From Vicingaceae bacterium (GTDB taxonomy: Bacteria; Bacteroidota; Bacteroidia; Flavobacteriales_E; Vicingaceae): DNA of 40,802 nt. Where the stretch lies: NCBI GenBank assembly GCA_019429185.1, contig JAHYJH010000018.1, positions 1 to 40,802 on the forward strand, read 5' to 3'. Shown piece by piece: positions 8,312-16,377 of the stretch (position 1 is the stretch's first letter; each line of letters opens with the position of its first letter). The notes beneath the pieces were generated by a model. It made no database searches and was not told the DNA's origin. It was given only the letters and a program-made list of their open reading frames with translations. The position numbers were made by a program, and so were the translations under genes.

Positions 8312-8720
8312 AAATCCCACGTACATATTATAATACATTACTTTCTATCGAATTTATTAATTACTCAACTTTCGCAAGTAAGCAAAAGCATTAAGAATCA
8401 ATAAAAAAATAATATATTTATTTTGTTATACCACTGAATATCAATAACTTTTATTTGTGAAACCAACAAAAAAAACATATGTTGGGCAACAAAAATATAG
8501 CAATAGTTTCAGAAGAAAATGACGTTTTTAGTACGAGTAAAAAAGTCATAACAACAATTTTAAATGCTAAGATTAGGAGAAGCAATTTAATATGGATATT
8601 AAGCCGCAGGTATCGACCTTTGATAAATTTCGCTAGTTTTTTTAACTGTTAAAATTAGTGAAGGCAAAAGAAAGCAACCCTTGAACTACAAAACAACAAA
8701 AGAGAAACTAAGCTTTTTCC

Positions 8721-8735
8721 TCCGCCTAAGGCGGA
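8721..8735. repeat. TCCGCCT-A-AGGCGGA palindrome
   Basis: A perfect inverted repeat with 7-bp arms and a 1-bp centre, related to the one at 2394-2409. Confidence 0.6.
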
Positions 8736-8824
8736 CTACAAAGCACCAAACTATCAGGGCTTGGGTTGTGTGGCAATTTTATCAGTAAAAAAACAAGAAA
8801 TTTATCAGAAGTCTTGATTTTTTG

Positions 8825-8850
8825 TTTCTTTTTTATCAAGAAAAAAGAAA
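8825..8850. repeat. Perfect 10-bp inverted repeat
   Basis: TTTCTTTTTT (8825-8834) and AAAAAAGAAA (8841-8850) are exact inverse complements around a 6-nt loop. Without a GC-rich stem it is a poor terminator; it is more likely part of a dispersed repeat. Confidence 0.5.
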
Positions 8851-8871
8851 AAGTTAAAAGCCTCGCTGTCC

Positions 8872-8883
8872 CGATAGCTATCG
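8872..8883. repeat. CGATAGCTATCG palindrome
   Basis: A 12-bp perfect palindrome preceded by TCC, the core of a short palindrome common in Bacteroidota spacers. Confidence 0.5.
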
Positions 8884-8972
8884 AGATTAGTTGATGAAAA
8901 ATAGTAAACGGAAAATTTGTCGTACACCCATTTTAAACCTTATCCGTAATTTTACCAAAAACTACTCAAATT

Positions 8973-10529
8973 ATGCTGAAAAAAATAATTGCTCTTGCGA
9001 TGCTGTTTACTTTTTGTATTCATCATTCTTTTGCTCAACAAGATTCCATTGCACTAAAATATGCTGCGACTATTACTCAAGCAGATTTAAGTAAACACTT
9101 ACACATTATCGCTTCTGATGAATATGGAGGAAGAGAAACAGGCAAAGAAAGCCTTATTAAAGCTGCCACTTACATTAGCGATTTTTATAAGCAAATTGGC
9201 ATTCCTCCAATAAAAGATATTGCTTATTATCAAACCTATAAAGTGGGTTTACAAGATGCTGCAGGTATTTCTATTACCTATAATGATAAAACATTCTTAC
9301 AAAATAAAGACTTCTATACTTTTCCTACCTATCTTAAAAACAATCAAATTAATGCCGAAGTAGTTTTTGCAGGCTATGGCATTGACGATTCTCTTTACTC
9401 TGATTACTCCAACCTTGATGTAAAAGGAAAAGTTGTAATTATTCTAAATGGCGAACCTAAAAATAAAAGCGAACGCTATTGGGTTTCCAATACAGATACC
9501 CCTTCTAAATGGAGCAACAAAAGAAATAATCCTAAAGTTGCTACAGCAAAAGAAAAGGGTGCTTTGGCATTACTTATCATTAATGAAAACACACCCGAAA
9601 TGATAAAAACCTACACCCATTTTATTGAAAGCGAAAAACTAAAAGTGCTTGATAAACCTGAGATAGATTACGATTTTCCAAATTTTTATATTTCATCCGA
9701 AATGGCTGATGAAATTATCGCAAAATCATCACAAAAAATTAAAGAAAAAATAAATAACAAAGGTATTTCCCAAAGCTTTGCTGTTAAAAACAAGCTAAAC
9801 ATAAACATCAATAAAAAAATAACTATTTCTGATGCTCATAATGTATTAGCGTATATTGAAGGAAGCGATTTAAAAGATGAATTGATAATTTTAAGTGCTC
9901 ATTACGACCATATTGGAGAACATAATGGTAAAATTTTTAATGGTGCTGATGATGACGGTTCTGGAACGGTAGCCATAATGGAAATTGCCGAAGCGTTTGT
10001 CAAAGCAAAAAAAGATGGCAATGGACCAAGAAGAAGCATCTTAATATTAAATGTTTCCGGAGAAGAAAAAGGCTTACTAGGTTCTAAATATTATACCAAC
10101 TACCCTGTTTTCCCTTTAGAAAATACGGTTGCCAACCTCAATATTGATATGATAGGAAGGTTAGATAAAAAACATGCTGATAACGAAAACTATGTTTACA
10201 TTATTGGTTCCAACATGCTTAGTAATGATTTGCATGAAATCAATGAAAATGCAAATGCTACTTATACTCAATTAGAATTGGATTATGAATTTAATACCAC
10301 TAAAGATCCAAACAGATATTATTATCGTTCTGACCATTACAACTTTGCTAAAAACAACATTCCTGTAATATTTTACTTTAACGGAGTACATGAAGATTAC
10401 CATAAAGAAACCGATACGGTGGATAAAATTATTTTCTCTAAAATGGAGAAAATTACCCGATTGGTTTTTCATACTGCTTGGGATTTAGCCAACAGAACCG
10501 AGCGTATTCAATTGAATGTTTCTGAATAA
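8973..10529 (+). CDS. Secreted M28-family zinc aminopeptidase with PA domain
   Basis: A 518-residue exported peptidase. A signal peptide (MLKKIIALAMLFTFCIHHSFA, cut before Q22) is followed by a protease-associated-type region (roughly 95-270, with VVFAGYGIDD and KGKVVIILNG) and an M28 catalytic domain. The two-zinc site is complete: H310 (SAHYDH), D327 in GADDDGSG, E364/E365 in SGEEKGLLGS, D392 in NIDMIGR and H477 in EDYHKETDT. Members remove N-terminal residues from peptides outside the cytoplasm. No T9SS sorting domain follows, so it is probably periplasmic or reaches the surface by another path. Its stop codon abuts the ATG of the amidotransferase gene, an unusual operon partner. The start at 8973 is fixed by the signal peptide. 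Confidence 0.92.
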   Translation: MLKKIIALAMLFTFCIHHSFAQQDSIALKYAATITQADLSKHLHIIASDEYGGRETGKESLIKAATYISDFYKQIGIPPIKDIAYYQTYKVGLQDAAGISITYNDKTFLQNKDFYTFPTYLKNNQINAEVVFAGYGIDDSLYSDYSNLDVKGKVVIILNGEPKNKSERYWVSNTDTPSKWSNKRNNPKVATAKEKGALALLIINENTPEMIKTYTHFIESEKLKVLDKPEIDYDFPNFYISSEMADEIIAKSSQKIKEKINNKGISQSFAVKNKLNININKKITISDAHNVLAYIEGSDLKDELIILSAHYDHIGEHNGKIFNGADDDGSGTVAIMEIAEAFVKAKKDGNGPRRSILILNVSGEEKGLLGSKYYTNYPVFPLENTVANLNIDMIGRLDKKHADNENYVYIIGSNMLSNDLHEINENANATYTQLELDYEFNTTKDPNRYYYRSDHYNFAKNNIPVIFYFNGVHEDYHKETDTVDKIIFSKMEKITRLVFHTAWDLANRTERIQLNVSE

Positions 10530-11099
10530 ATGATGGAAAAAGTTTTAGTACTCGATAATTACGATTCTTTTACCTATAATTTAGTGCATTATATTGAGGC
10601 TCTTGATTATGAAGTGGATGTTTTTAGAAACGATAAAATTTCCATTGAAACCGTTGGTGCTTACGAAACGATAATTCTCTCTCCCGGACCAGGTTTACCT
10701 AAAGATGCAGGAATATTATCAGAAGTAATAAAAACCTATGCTCCAACCAAAAAAATATTAGGTGTTTGCTTAGGTATGCAAGCTATAGCAGAAGTTTTTG
10801 GTGGAAAATTGGAAAATTTATCTCATGTTTTTCACGGTGTAGCAAGTCAGTTAAACGTTATTGATACTACTGACAAACTTTTTGAAAATTTACCGCAACA
10901 ATTTGAAGTTGGCAGGTACCACAGTTGGGTAGTTACTCAAAACAATTTTCCTAGTGAACTAAAAATTACAGCAGTAGAAGAAAACAAGCAAATTATGGCA
11001 TTAAGACATGTAACGTATAACTTATATGGTGTTCAATTTCATCCTGAATCTATTCTTACGCACTATGGTAAAGAATTAATTGCTAATTTTTTGAGGTAA
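10530..11099 (+). CDS. Anthranilate / aminodeoxychorismate synthase glutaminase (TrpG/PabA)
   Basis: A 189-residue class I glutamine amidotransferase. The start LVLDNYDSFTYNLVHY, the SPGPGLP oxyanion strand, the nucleophile C80 in GVCLGMQAIAE and the catalytic pair H171/E173 in VQFHPES are complete. It supplies ammonia to chorismate for either tryptophan or folate. TrpG and PabA cannot be told apart here: no trpE, trpD or pabB is adjacent, and many bacteria use one subunit for both. The start could be either of two ATGs at 10530 and 10533; the first directly follows the peptidase stop. A diverged duplicate of its last 21 codons lies 971 bp downstream (12011-12073). Confidence 0.92.
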   Translation: MMEKVLVLDNYDSFTYNLVHYIEALDYEVDVFRNDKISIETVGAYETIILSPGPGLPKDAGILSEVIKTYAPTKKILGVCLGMQAIAEVFGGKLENLSHVFHGVASQLNVIDTTDKLFENLPQQFEVGRYHSWVVTQNNFPSELKITAVEENKQIMALRHVTYNLYGVQFHPESILTHYGKELIANFLR

Positions 11100-11105
11100 A
11101 TATTT

Positions 11106-11372
11106 CTAATCTTTAGTCAGTTCACAAGCCGTGGTAGTCGTTGTTGTTGTCGCTGGCCCATTACCGGACTGGCTAGTGAAAGTTGTAGTAGTTGAAGCAT
11201 TTTCGCAATCTTTATTAAAACCATTCAATCCTCCTGGTTTTGATGATGTTTCGCTTGTTACAGAAAGTACAGCCCCAGATGAATCTTTACAAGTACACGT
11301 AGAAGTCTTACTGCATGAGGCACAAATTGACAATACTATTGCTAATCCAATAATTGTTTTAAATTTTTTTAT
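11106..11372 (-). CDS. Small lipoprotein-like ORF, AUA at the expected start
   Basis: Read from 11372 the frame encodes KKFKTIIGLAIVLSICASC (after an ATA codon), a textbook lipoprotein signal peptide with an S-I-C-A-S-C region, followed by a Cys/Ser/Thr-rich mature part (TSTCTCK, runs of threonine, a final CELTKD). The mature segment has no recognised domain. An in-frame TAA directly precedes the ATA, and no ATG, GTG or TTG occurs until TTG at 11333, which would remove the signal peptide. Either translation starts at AUA or the start codon has been lost. It faces the trpG/pabA gene tail to tail and lies within the accessory block bounded by the duplicated trpG/pabA end. Confidence 0.5.
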   Translation of the reverse strand: MKKFKTIIGLAIVLSICASCSKTSTCTCKDSSGAVLSVTSETSSKPGGLNGFNKDCENASTTTTFTSQSGNGPATTTTTTTACELTKD

Positions 11373-11477
11373 TTATTGTTTTTATATTTTTTTAATATTT
11401 ACCTAACCTACTTTTCTTTTTCGAGCATTTAATTGGAATAGGAATGAGTAATATGCAGCTTGTTAGTAAACCGTTTA

Positions 11478-11915
11478 TTAATGTTTATTCAATTCTCTTT
11501 GAAGCTCTTTTATTTTTTTTCTCCTCTTTACAACTTCTGTAAAAATTTCATTTTCTTCTTCTCTTAAATTCTCTATTTGATTCCAGCATTTTTCTACATC
11601 ATCAACAAGTCCCAATTTACCACAACTTTCTTTTATTTTTTTCAACTTTTTAAAAGCAGGTTTAACAATTGAATCATGGTATAACTTCGACTTTGTAAAT
11701 GGAGTTTCTTCATTAATGTAAAAATAAAAATCTTTCTCTCTTAATTTTAACCCTTCATTTTCTAACTCAAGACACTCTATTAATCCTTTCCAATATATCT
11801 CAAAACATTCACAATTTTCTACTTTTAAAGTATCTAAATTTACATCTAAAACGGATTCATCCGTACAACTAATGCTAAGAATAAGAATAGAATATATTAA
11901 AATAAGTTTTTTTAA
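11478..11915 (-). CDS. Lipoprotein-like ORF without a canonical start codon
   Basis: An uninterrupted frame of about 145 codons beginning (after a TTA) with KKLILIYSILILSISCTDES, a clear lipoprotein signal with an SISC lipobox. The mature part is helical and charged, with cysteines (ENCECFEIYW, LIECLELE, ESCGKL, EKCWNQIENL) and a coiled-coil-like lysine/glutamate tail (VVKRRKKIKELQRELNKH). No ATG, GTG or TTG lies near the N-terminus in this frame. A TACATTTG box at 11939-11932 would start transcription only about 10 nt before the TTA. A one-base change in the run of seven A's after the TTA would put an ATT in frame. I do not recognise the family. Confidence 0.5.
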   Translation of the reverse strand, partial: LKKLILIYSILILSISCTDESVLDVNLDTLKVENCECFEIYWKGLIECLELENEGLKLREKDFYFYINEETPFTKSKLYHDSIVKPAFKKLKKIKESCGKLGLVDDVEKCWNQIENLREEENEIFTEVVKRRKKIKELQRELNKH

Positions 11916-11931
11916 TTTATTTTCTTTACCC

Positions 11932-11939
11932 CAAATGTA
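11932..11939 (-). promoter_or_regulatory. -7 box TACATTTG upstream of the start-less lipoprotein ORF
   Basis: The octamer matches TAnnTTTG on the minus strand, 16 nt before the first lipoprotein codon. No good -33 element was found. Confidence 0.4.
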
Positions 11940-12001
11940 GTAATTCTATTTTAATCACTCTATTTTTAATTTATTATTAGAGCTGTGGGGTTTTAACAAT
12001 C

Positions 12002-12073
12002 CTTTAATTCCATCCTGAATCTATTCTTACCCAACATACCAAAGAAATCATTACTAATTTTTTGAAAGACTAA
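12002..12073 (+). pseudogene. Fossil of a trpG/pabA 3' end
   Basis: The frame ending at TAA 12071-12073 encodes HPESILTQHTKEIITNFLKD, the C-terminus of a TrpG/PabA glutaminase. The first 20 nt (12011-12030) are identical to 11040-11059 in the intact gene, then the copies diverge but stay alignable (HYGKELIANFLR versus QHTKEIITNFLKD). Similarity reaches a few codons further upstream, where the intact V-Q-F reads L-stop-F. It is non-functional by itself and marks the far boundary of the accessory DNA at 11100-12001. Confidence 0.8.
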
Positions 12074-12085
12074 ACTCCAAAAACA

Positions 12086-13504
12086 TTATCTCTTCACCAC
12101 TTTAGTAGTATAAACCAACTTCTCAGATTGAAGTTGTAATACATACATTCCGCTAGGAAGTGCAGAAATATCGAGTTTTCCTTTTTCAATACGTTTTTTC
12201 AGCAGTTCTTTTCCATGAAAATCAACTATAATTGCCACATAAATCTTGCTATCAGAAAATTCAATATTTAAAATAGATGAAGTTGGGTTCGGATATATGT
12301 TAACCATTTCTTTTTTCATATTAGTTACTATATTAGTAATTAATAATACAAAAGGAGCAGATATTTCACTGCATCCATCAGTATAAAACACTTCTACTTC
12401 ATAATTTCCAGGTGCTGTTGCTGTAATAGAAACCACATTGCTATTTGGAATTGGGTTGCCATCTAAATACCATTGGTAACTTACTCCTATTGTTGAGGAA
12501 GTCAACACATTATTATTATCCATAATTGTTGGAACAGGATTTGGCGTGCAAGACTGGTTATGATTTATTCTCGATGAATTTTGCAAAGAATCATTAAACT
12601 CAACAAAAGCATCACAATCTCCTTTCAACGTATAATCTAACCAAGGATTCACAAAATCAAAGGTAACTTGATGTTGTTGCGTTCTTGTTATTGAAATACC
12701 TGTAGAAGATGTTCCTTCACCAAAATCGCAATTAAAATTAGCGTTAGCAAAATAACAATGTCCACCACCAATAATAGTTATAATAGTTTTACAAGCAGAA
12801 GCCAACGAATCATACATAGGAATATGATGATCAACAGGCGGAGTAACACCATCTTGAGCTCCAGATAAAATTAAACTCGGTACAGTTACTGTTTTGGCAG
12901 AATTAATAGAAGAAACCCCATTACTTGTAGATTCGGCTGGTGCTAAACCAATTAGCGTATTGAAATAAGTCGTATTAGATTGTACCAATGAATCTGCTGC
13001 TAAAAATGCAGCTCCACCACCCATAGAATGTCCCATTAATGCTGTTTTTGGAGCTACTCCATTATGGAAAATAGAACTTACTGTTGCTCCTTCTAGTTGC
13101 ATTTGATGAACTAAAAATTGTAAATCCCAACCAAATTTCTGATGGTCTGTACCAAGGATATTTCCTTCCGTTCTCGGAAAAACCATAATGTAACCTCTTG
13201 GAACAAATTCTGTCCATAAATTCTCATAAGCACTCCAAGCCATCACAAATCCATGTCCGAATACAATTACAGGATATTGCCCCGAAGTCATAGCCACATT
13301 TGTTCCCGCAGTTGCAGCCGGATAATAAATTTCTGTTTCTATACTGCGGTTATTTCTATTGGCATCCTGAAAAGTAATAGTGGTATGCCCAATTTGATGT
13401 TGCGAAAACAAAGCGGTTGATGAAAACAGTAATACAAATAATAAAATAAAAATAAAAACATCTTTCTTTGTGGTGTTTTTTAGAATAGTTTGTAATTTTT
13501 CCAT
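12086..13504 (-). CDS. Secreted alpha/beta hydrolase with T9SS sorting domain
   Basis: A 472-residue exported hydrolase. After an N-terminal hydrophobic signal (FIFILLFVLLFSSTALFSQ) comes an alpha/beta-hydrolase domain with the oxyanion VFGHGF, the nucleophile S160 in GHSMGGG, an acid at D218 (SGAQDGVTPP) and H249 (GGGHCYF), so the triad is complete. Residues about 315-390 form an Ig-like adhesion module (YQWYLDGNPIP ... GNYEVEVFYTDGC), and residues from about 400 form a type A T9SS sorting domain (VNIYPNPTSSILNIEF ... LPSGMYVLQL ... KVVKR). It should be delivered to the cell surface or medium. The fold and GHSMGGG motif resemble dienelactone-hydrolase, chlorophyllase and cutinase-like esterases; the substrate is unknown. 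It begins 12 nt after the trpG/pabA fossil, in the opposite orientation. Confidence 0.88.
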   Translation of the reverse strand: MEKLQTILKNTTKKDVFIFILLFVLLFSSTALFSQHQIGHTTITFQDANRNNRSIETEIYYPAATAGTNVAMTSGQYPVIVFGHGFVMAWSAYENLWTEFVPRGYIMVFPRTEGNILGTDHQKFGWDLQFLVHQMQLEGATVSSIFHNGVAPKTALMGHSMGGGAAFLAADSLVQSNTTYFNTLIGLAPAESTSNGVSSINSAKTVTVPSLILSGAQDGVTPPVDHHIPMYDSLASACKTIITIIGGGHCYFANANFNCDFGEGTSSTGISITRTQQHQVTFDFVNPWLDYTLKGDCDAFVEFNDSLQNSSRINHNQSCTPNPVPTIMDNNNVLTSSTIGVSYQWYLDGNPIPNSNVVSITATAPGNYEVEVFYTDGCSEISAPFVLLITNIVTNMKKEMVNIYPNPTSSILNIEFSDSKIYVAIIVDFHGKELLKKRIEKGKLDISALPSGMYVLQLQSEKLVYTTKVVKR

Positions 13505-13609
13505 AACATTTAGTTTAAATTAGTGATGTAAAATTAATCTGTGTTGTTGTTTAAAAAAATTCCCGTATTTTTATCAAAATAAGATGAGTTTTGGTAACCC
13601 CTCTAAAAA

Positions 13610-15088
13610 ATGGAATTTCTAATTCAAAAAATAAGTACCTGTTGTAGTACTCAGCAATTAAATTTGTTTGAGTCATATTTAGCTGCCAAAAATCAACTGC
13701 TTTCACAGAAATTAATTCATCATATAAAAAAAACTCCTAACCAAACCTTAGATTATTATTGCGAAGCCGTTTATGGAAATGGCTCCAAGGAAACTTTAAA
13801 AAAATTCAATCAACTCAACCATCACACGCTCAACTATTTTTCTTTTATCAGTCAACATTTTCCCACTTTTCTTAGCCAAAATGTGAGTGAAATTGAATGG
13901 CTCATTTACCATGAAGAACACAACAAAGCCATAGAAAAACTAAAATTATTGGTTGAAGTAGCCAAAAAGTTTGAAGATTACGGGTTGTTAATCCACTTGT
14001 TTGAAATTACGCAACAAAACAAACTGCTTTCGACAACAATAGGGAAACAATTAAATTTAGAAAGTAGCAAAGAGCATTTAACGCTTTTTAGCGATTTAAG
14101 AATATTACTGCAAAAACAAGATGAACTTACATCTACTACACTTATTGAAGAACAAAAAGTTGTAAACCCAAAAGACTTAGCTTTTTTTAAAAATCATTTT
14201 AATTCCAATTCTCTTTCTATTCAACTTATTGCCCGACAATCCTACTTAAACTTACTCAGCAGCTATAACCACAAATCTTTTTACGATAAAAACACCCTTG
14301 AATTAATTGAATACACCAAAAAATTAGCTGAAAAACATGCTTATTTAATCATAGCTCAGCATAGAGAAAAATTGATGAGTTTAGATTATATGTTAGTTAA
14401 ACATACTCGACTAACATTAAGTGAGAAAGAAATAAACAAAACCTGTTCTTCCATCATTAACAAGTGGAAAAAATTTTATCATGCCAACAATCAGCTCGAT
14501 TCTGGATTAATGTTGGCACTTAGTATTAAAGGTAGTTTTTTTATTACCGATTATTTCTGCAAACCGCTAAACGAAAAACTTCAAAATGAAGTAAAAGAAA
14601 TTATTAGCTTGTTTGAAGAATTGAGCAACAAACTCGATTGGGAAAAAGTGAGTTACCTTAAATACATTAATTTTTATAATGTTTATGCCATGTTTCTTAT
14701 TTTAGATAATCAGGAAAAAACAAGCATTAAGCTCATTGAAAAAGTGCTGCACGAATACCAACAAAAGACGTTCAAAAAAATGTACGATGGTTTATTTGTA
14801 GTGCTTTTAATGGCTCATTTTCAAAATAAAAGTTTTGATGAAGTGGTAGAGAATTACAGTCGCTATAAAAAACTCACTAAAAACTTTGTTTCCATGGAAG
14901 AAAACGACTTGGTAATAAAAGCCATTTATTACATCGCTCAACTAAAAATTGCACCGAAAAACCAATATGAGAAAAAATTAACTAGCGTATTGCAAACCTT
15001 AAAAAGCAATCCTCATCTTAACAATAACTTATTGTTGGTGGAGAGGATGATGGAGGATATGACTTCGCATAAGTTTATTAACACTTGA
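13610..15088 (+). CDS. Hypothetical all-helical TPR-like protein
   Basis: A 492-residue protein with no signal peptide or membrane segments. It looks entirely alpha-helical: an N-terminal bundle (QQLNLFESYLAAKNQLLSQK) followed by irregular helix pairs with TPR-like spacing (HNKAIEKLKLLVEVAKKFEDYGLLI and similar). The overall architecture (about 100-residue head, then a degenerate TPR solenoid of similar length) recalls the 512-residue protein encoded at 38074-39612, and both may belong to the same Bacteroidota-specific family; the resemblance is weak and by eye only. It is divergent from the T9SS hydrolase with about 105 bp between, and convergent with the HEPN-type gene. Function unknown. 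Confidence 0.75.
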   Translation: MEFLIQKISTCCSTQQLNLFESYLAAKNQLLSQKLIHHIKKTPNQTLDYYCEAVYGNGSKETLKKFNQLNHHTLNYFSFISQHFPTFLSQNVSEIEWLIYHEEHNKAIEKLKLLVEVAKKFEDYGLLIHLFEITQQNKLLSTTIGKQLNLESSKEHLTLFSDLRILLQKQDELTSTTLIEEQKVVNPKDLAFFKNHFNSNSLSIQLIARQSYLNLLSSYNHKSFYDKNTLELIEYTKKLAEKHAYLIIAQHREKLMSLDYMLVKHTRLTLSEKEINKTCSSIINKWKKFYHANNQLDSGLMLALSIKGSFFITDYFCKPLNEKLQNEVKEIISLFEELSNKLDWEKVSYLKYINFYNVYAMFLILDNQEKTSIKLIEKVLHEYQQKTFKKMYDGLFVVLLMAHFQNKSFDEVVENYSRYKKLTKNFVSMEENDLVIKAIYYIAQLKIAPKNQYEKKLTSVLQTLKSNPHLNNNLLLVERMMEDMTSHKFINT

Positions 15089-15145
15089 TATCTTCATCTA
15101 TACAACAATTATTGTTTTTTCATTATCTCTAAATCTTTTAAAAAC

Positions 15146-15835
15146 TTATTTTTCTTGATAAGTATTTATTTTCTTGATATAATCAAATATTTTTTGAAAT
15201 AATACCCTCGAGGCTTGAATAAGGGATTCGTTTATACTACCGTCTTTAATTGTGAAAGAATAAATCCTCTTTTTTGGTCGCATCATTTGAATCGTATCAC
15301 CTATTAACAACGAATCACACTTTTCTACTAATTTGTGTATTGTTGAATTATTATCAAAATAACCTTGGTTATGAACAATAGAGTTTCTTAACAAATAACA
15401 ATTCTTAACAGTTTGCCATTCAGGATTTAATAGATTTGTTTTTAATTCTATAGTTTTTAATAAATAGGTCTTTGCTTTATCTATATCACTATGTCCTTTT
15501 AAATCATTTATTGAGAATTTTTGATAGTTATAGTTTTCAATTAATAAACAAATTCCTCGTAATTCATGCTCTATTAACGATATAATTTGAACTAAAAAAG
15601 ATGAATAAAAAGTATTTGAAAGAATTGTTGTTGATAATATATTTACCTCGTCTTGATTATTTTTACCCTCCTCTAATTTTCCCTGAATACTTGCCTCGGA
15701 TATTAATTTTGAAAGATACTCCTCCATCAAGATATTATAAGCATTTAAACTATCTATTTTTTCTTCAATACCTTGAAACTTTAAATCCCAATAATGCATT
15801 ATTTCTGGTCTGGGTACTTTGTTGAAGTTAAACAT
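15146..15835 (-). CDS. HEPN-domain-like protein (possible RNase)
   Basis: A 229-residue soluble, mostly helical protein. The segment CYLLRNSIVHNQG contains an R-x4-H motif (R150, H155), the active-site signature of HEPN ribonucleases, preceded by a long helix with the conserved-looking SLIEHELRGICLLI. HEPN proteins act as RNases in toxin-antitoxin and abortive-infection systems, or as nucleic-acid-binding helpers. No MNT antitoxin is directly adjacent, but the AbiEii nucleotidyltransferase lies 1.2 kb away. A TATATTTG box (15880-15873) lies about 40 nt upstream of the ATG. The very low-GC codon use and the position beside an AbiE module suggest a defence or stress islet. The RNase assignment rests on one motif. 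Confidence 0.65.
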   Translation of the reverse strand: MFNFNKVPRPEIMHYWDLKFQGIEEKIDSLNAYNILMEEYLSKLISEASIQGKLEEGKNNQDEVNILSTTILSNTFYSSFLVQIISLIEHELRGICLLIENYNYQKFSINDLKGHSDIDKAKTYLLKTIELKTNLLNPEWQTVKNCYLLRNSIVHNQGYFDNNSTIHKLVEKCDSLLIGDTIQMMRPKKRIYSFTIKDGSINESLIQASRVLFQKIFDYIKKINTYQEK

Positions 15836-15872
15836 ATGTTTTTTTGTTTGTTAATGATAAATATAAAGTTAT

Positions 15873-15880
15873 CAAATATA
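15873..15880 (-). promoter_or_regulatory. -7 box TATATTTG for the HEPN-type gene
   Basis: Matches TAnnTTTG on the minus strand, about 38 nt before the ATG at 15835. No -33 element at normal spacing was seen. Confidence 0.4.
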
Positions 15881-16004
15881 AAAATAAATAACTCATTACT
15901 AATATTTTTCAATAAATCCTTCACAAAACAAACTCACAATACAAATTAAAAAACATTATTCTTAAAGGACTCTGTTAGGTATTTAATGAAAATATTTTCA
16001 CACA

Positions 16005-16168
16005 AAACAAATCCTTAATTTTGTCTTATGGCATTTGAATTAATATCCGATTTTCAACCCACAGGCGACCAACCCGAAGCTATCAAACAATTGGTGGAAG
16101 GTTTACAAAAAGGGGCTAAAGCACAGACATTACTTGGAAAAAAATGTGCTGTCATTATTATAAATTGA
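16005..16168 (+). pseudogene. Duplicated, truncated uvrB 5' end with its promoter box
   Basis: Positions 16005-16137 align without gaps to 18119-18251, which is the uvrB leader plus its first 36 codons, with about 10 mismatches in 133 bp by hand count. The copy keeps the TAATTTTG box (16016-16023) and the ATG (16028). It encodes [20 protein letters not shown], then a segment of which [14 protein letters not shown] is close to the usual UvrB sequence, then departs and stops at TGA 16166-16168 after 46 codons. It lacks the Walker A motif, so it cannot work as UvrB. The fragment's GLQKGAK looks closer to typical UvrB than the intact gene's GLKKRAK, so the fragment may be the older copy. It bounds the AbiE module on the left. 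Confidence 0.9.
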
Positions 16169-16298
16169 CTCATCAACGATTGCTTTCGTGAGAAGGTGTT
16201 ATATCACCATATAAGCTCTTGCAAAACATGTGTTTATGCTTAAGGAGGTGTAACAAAGTAGATTAAGGCGGATTCTAGAAAATAATTGTAATTATTTA

Positions 16299-16329
16299 TT
16301 TGTTTTTTCACATATAATTGCTATTTTTG
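16299..16329 (+). promoter_or_regulatory. Promoter of the AbiE operon
   Basis: TTTG (16299-16302) and TATTTTTG (16322-16329) are separated by 19 nt, an excellent Bacteroidota promoter. Transcription should start near 16335, directly at the palindrome 16337-16357. Confidence 0.75.
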
Positions 16330-16336
16330 AAATAAT

Positions 16337-16357
16337 TAATCGGATAATATCCGATTA
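16337..16357. promoter_or_regulatory. 21-bp perfect palindrome, likely AbiEi operator
   Basis: Two 10-bp arms, TAATCGGATA (16337-16346) and TATCCGATTA (16348-16357), are exact inverse complements around a single A. The site sits immediately after the -7 box, at the predicted start of transcription and 20 bp before the abiEi ATG. AbiEi-family antitoxins are known to repress their own operon by binding inverted repeats, so this is the natural operator; that link is inference. Confidence 0.7.
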
Positions 16358-16377
16358 TCATACAAAATAATTACAAT

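Larger units (their letters stand above)
8312..8972. other. 661-bp intergenic region, palindromes only
   Basis: No convincing gene is present. It holds three palindromes (8721-8735, 8825-8850, 8872-8883) and very A/T-rich DNA. A 57-codon frame from the ATG at 8479 to 8652 has no recognisable motif. The stretch from about 8690 to 8885 reads like a chain of dispersed Bacteroidota repeats (GGCGGA palindrome, 'cttgattttttgtttctttt' unit, CGATAGCTATCG). Confidence 0.6.

Noticed and set aside
8479-8652. 57-codon frame in the 8312-8972 spacer
   Set aside because: No recognised motif, no promoter box at a normal distance, and surrounded by dispersed palindromes; length is within chance for this base composition.
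8891-9094. Small plus-strand frame overlapping the M28 peptidase start
   Set aside because: Runs out of frame through the peptidase signal peptide; the peptidase start is fixed by its signal sequence.
11131-11406. Plus-strand frame starting with a run of valines
   Set aside because: Antisense to the threonine-rich part of the lipoprotein ORF, whose signal peptide and lipobox make the minus strand the better choice.
16169-16298. Possible transposase remnant upstream of the AbiE promoter
   Set aside because: A short frame (VISPYKLLQNMCLCLRR) looked suggestive, but no domain motif or inverted repeat end supports an insertion sequence.
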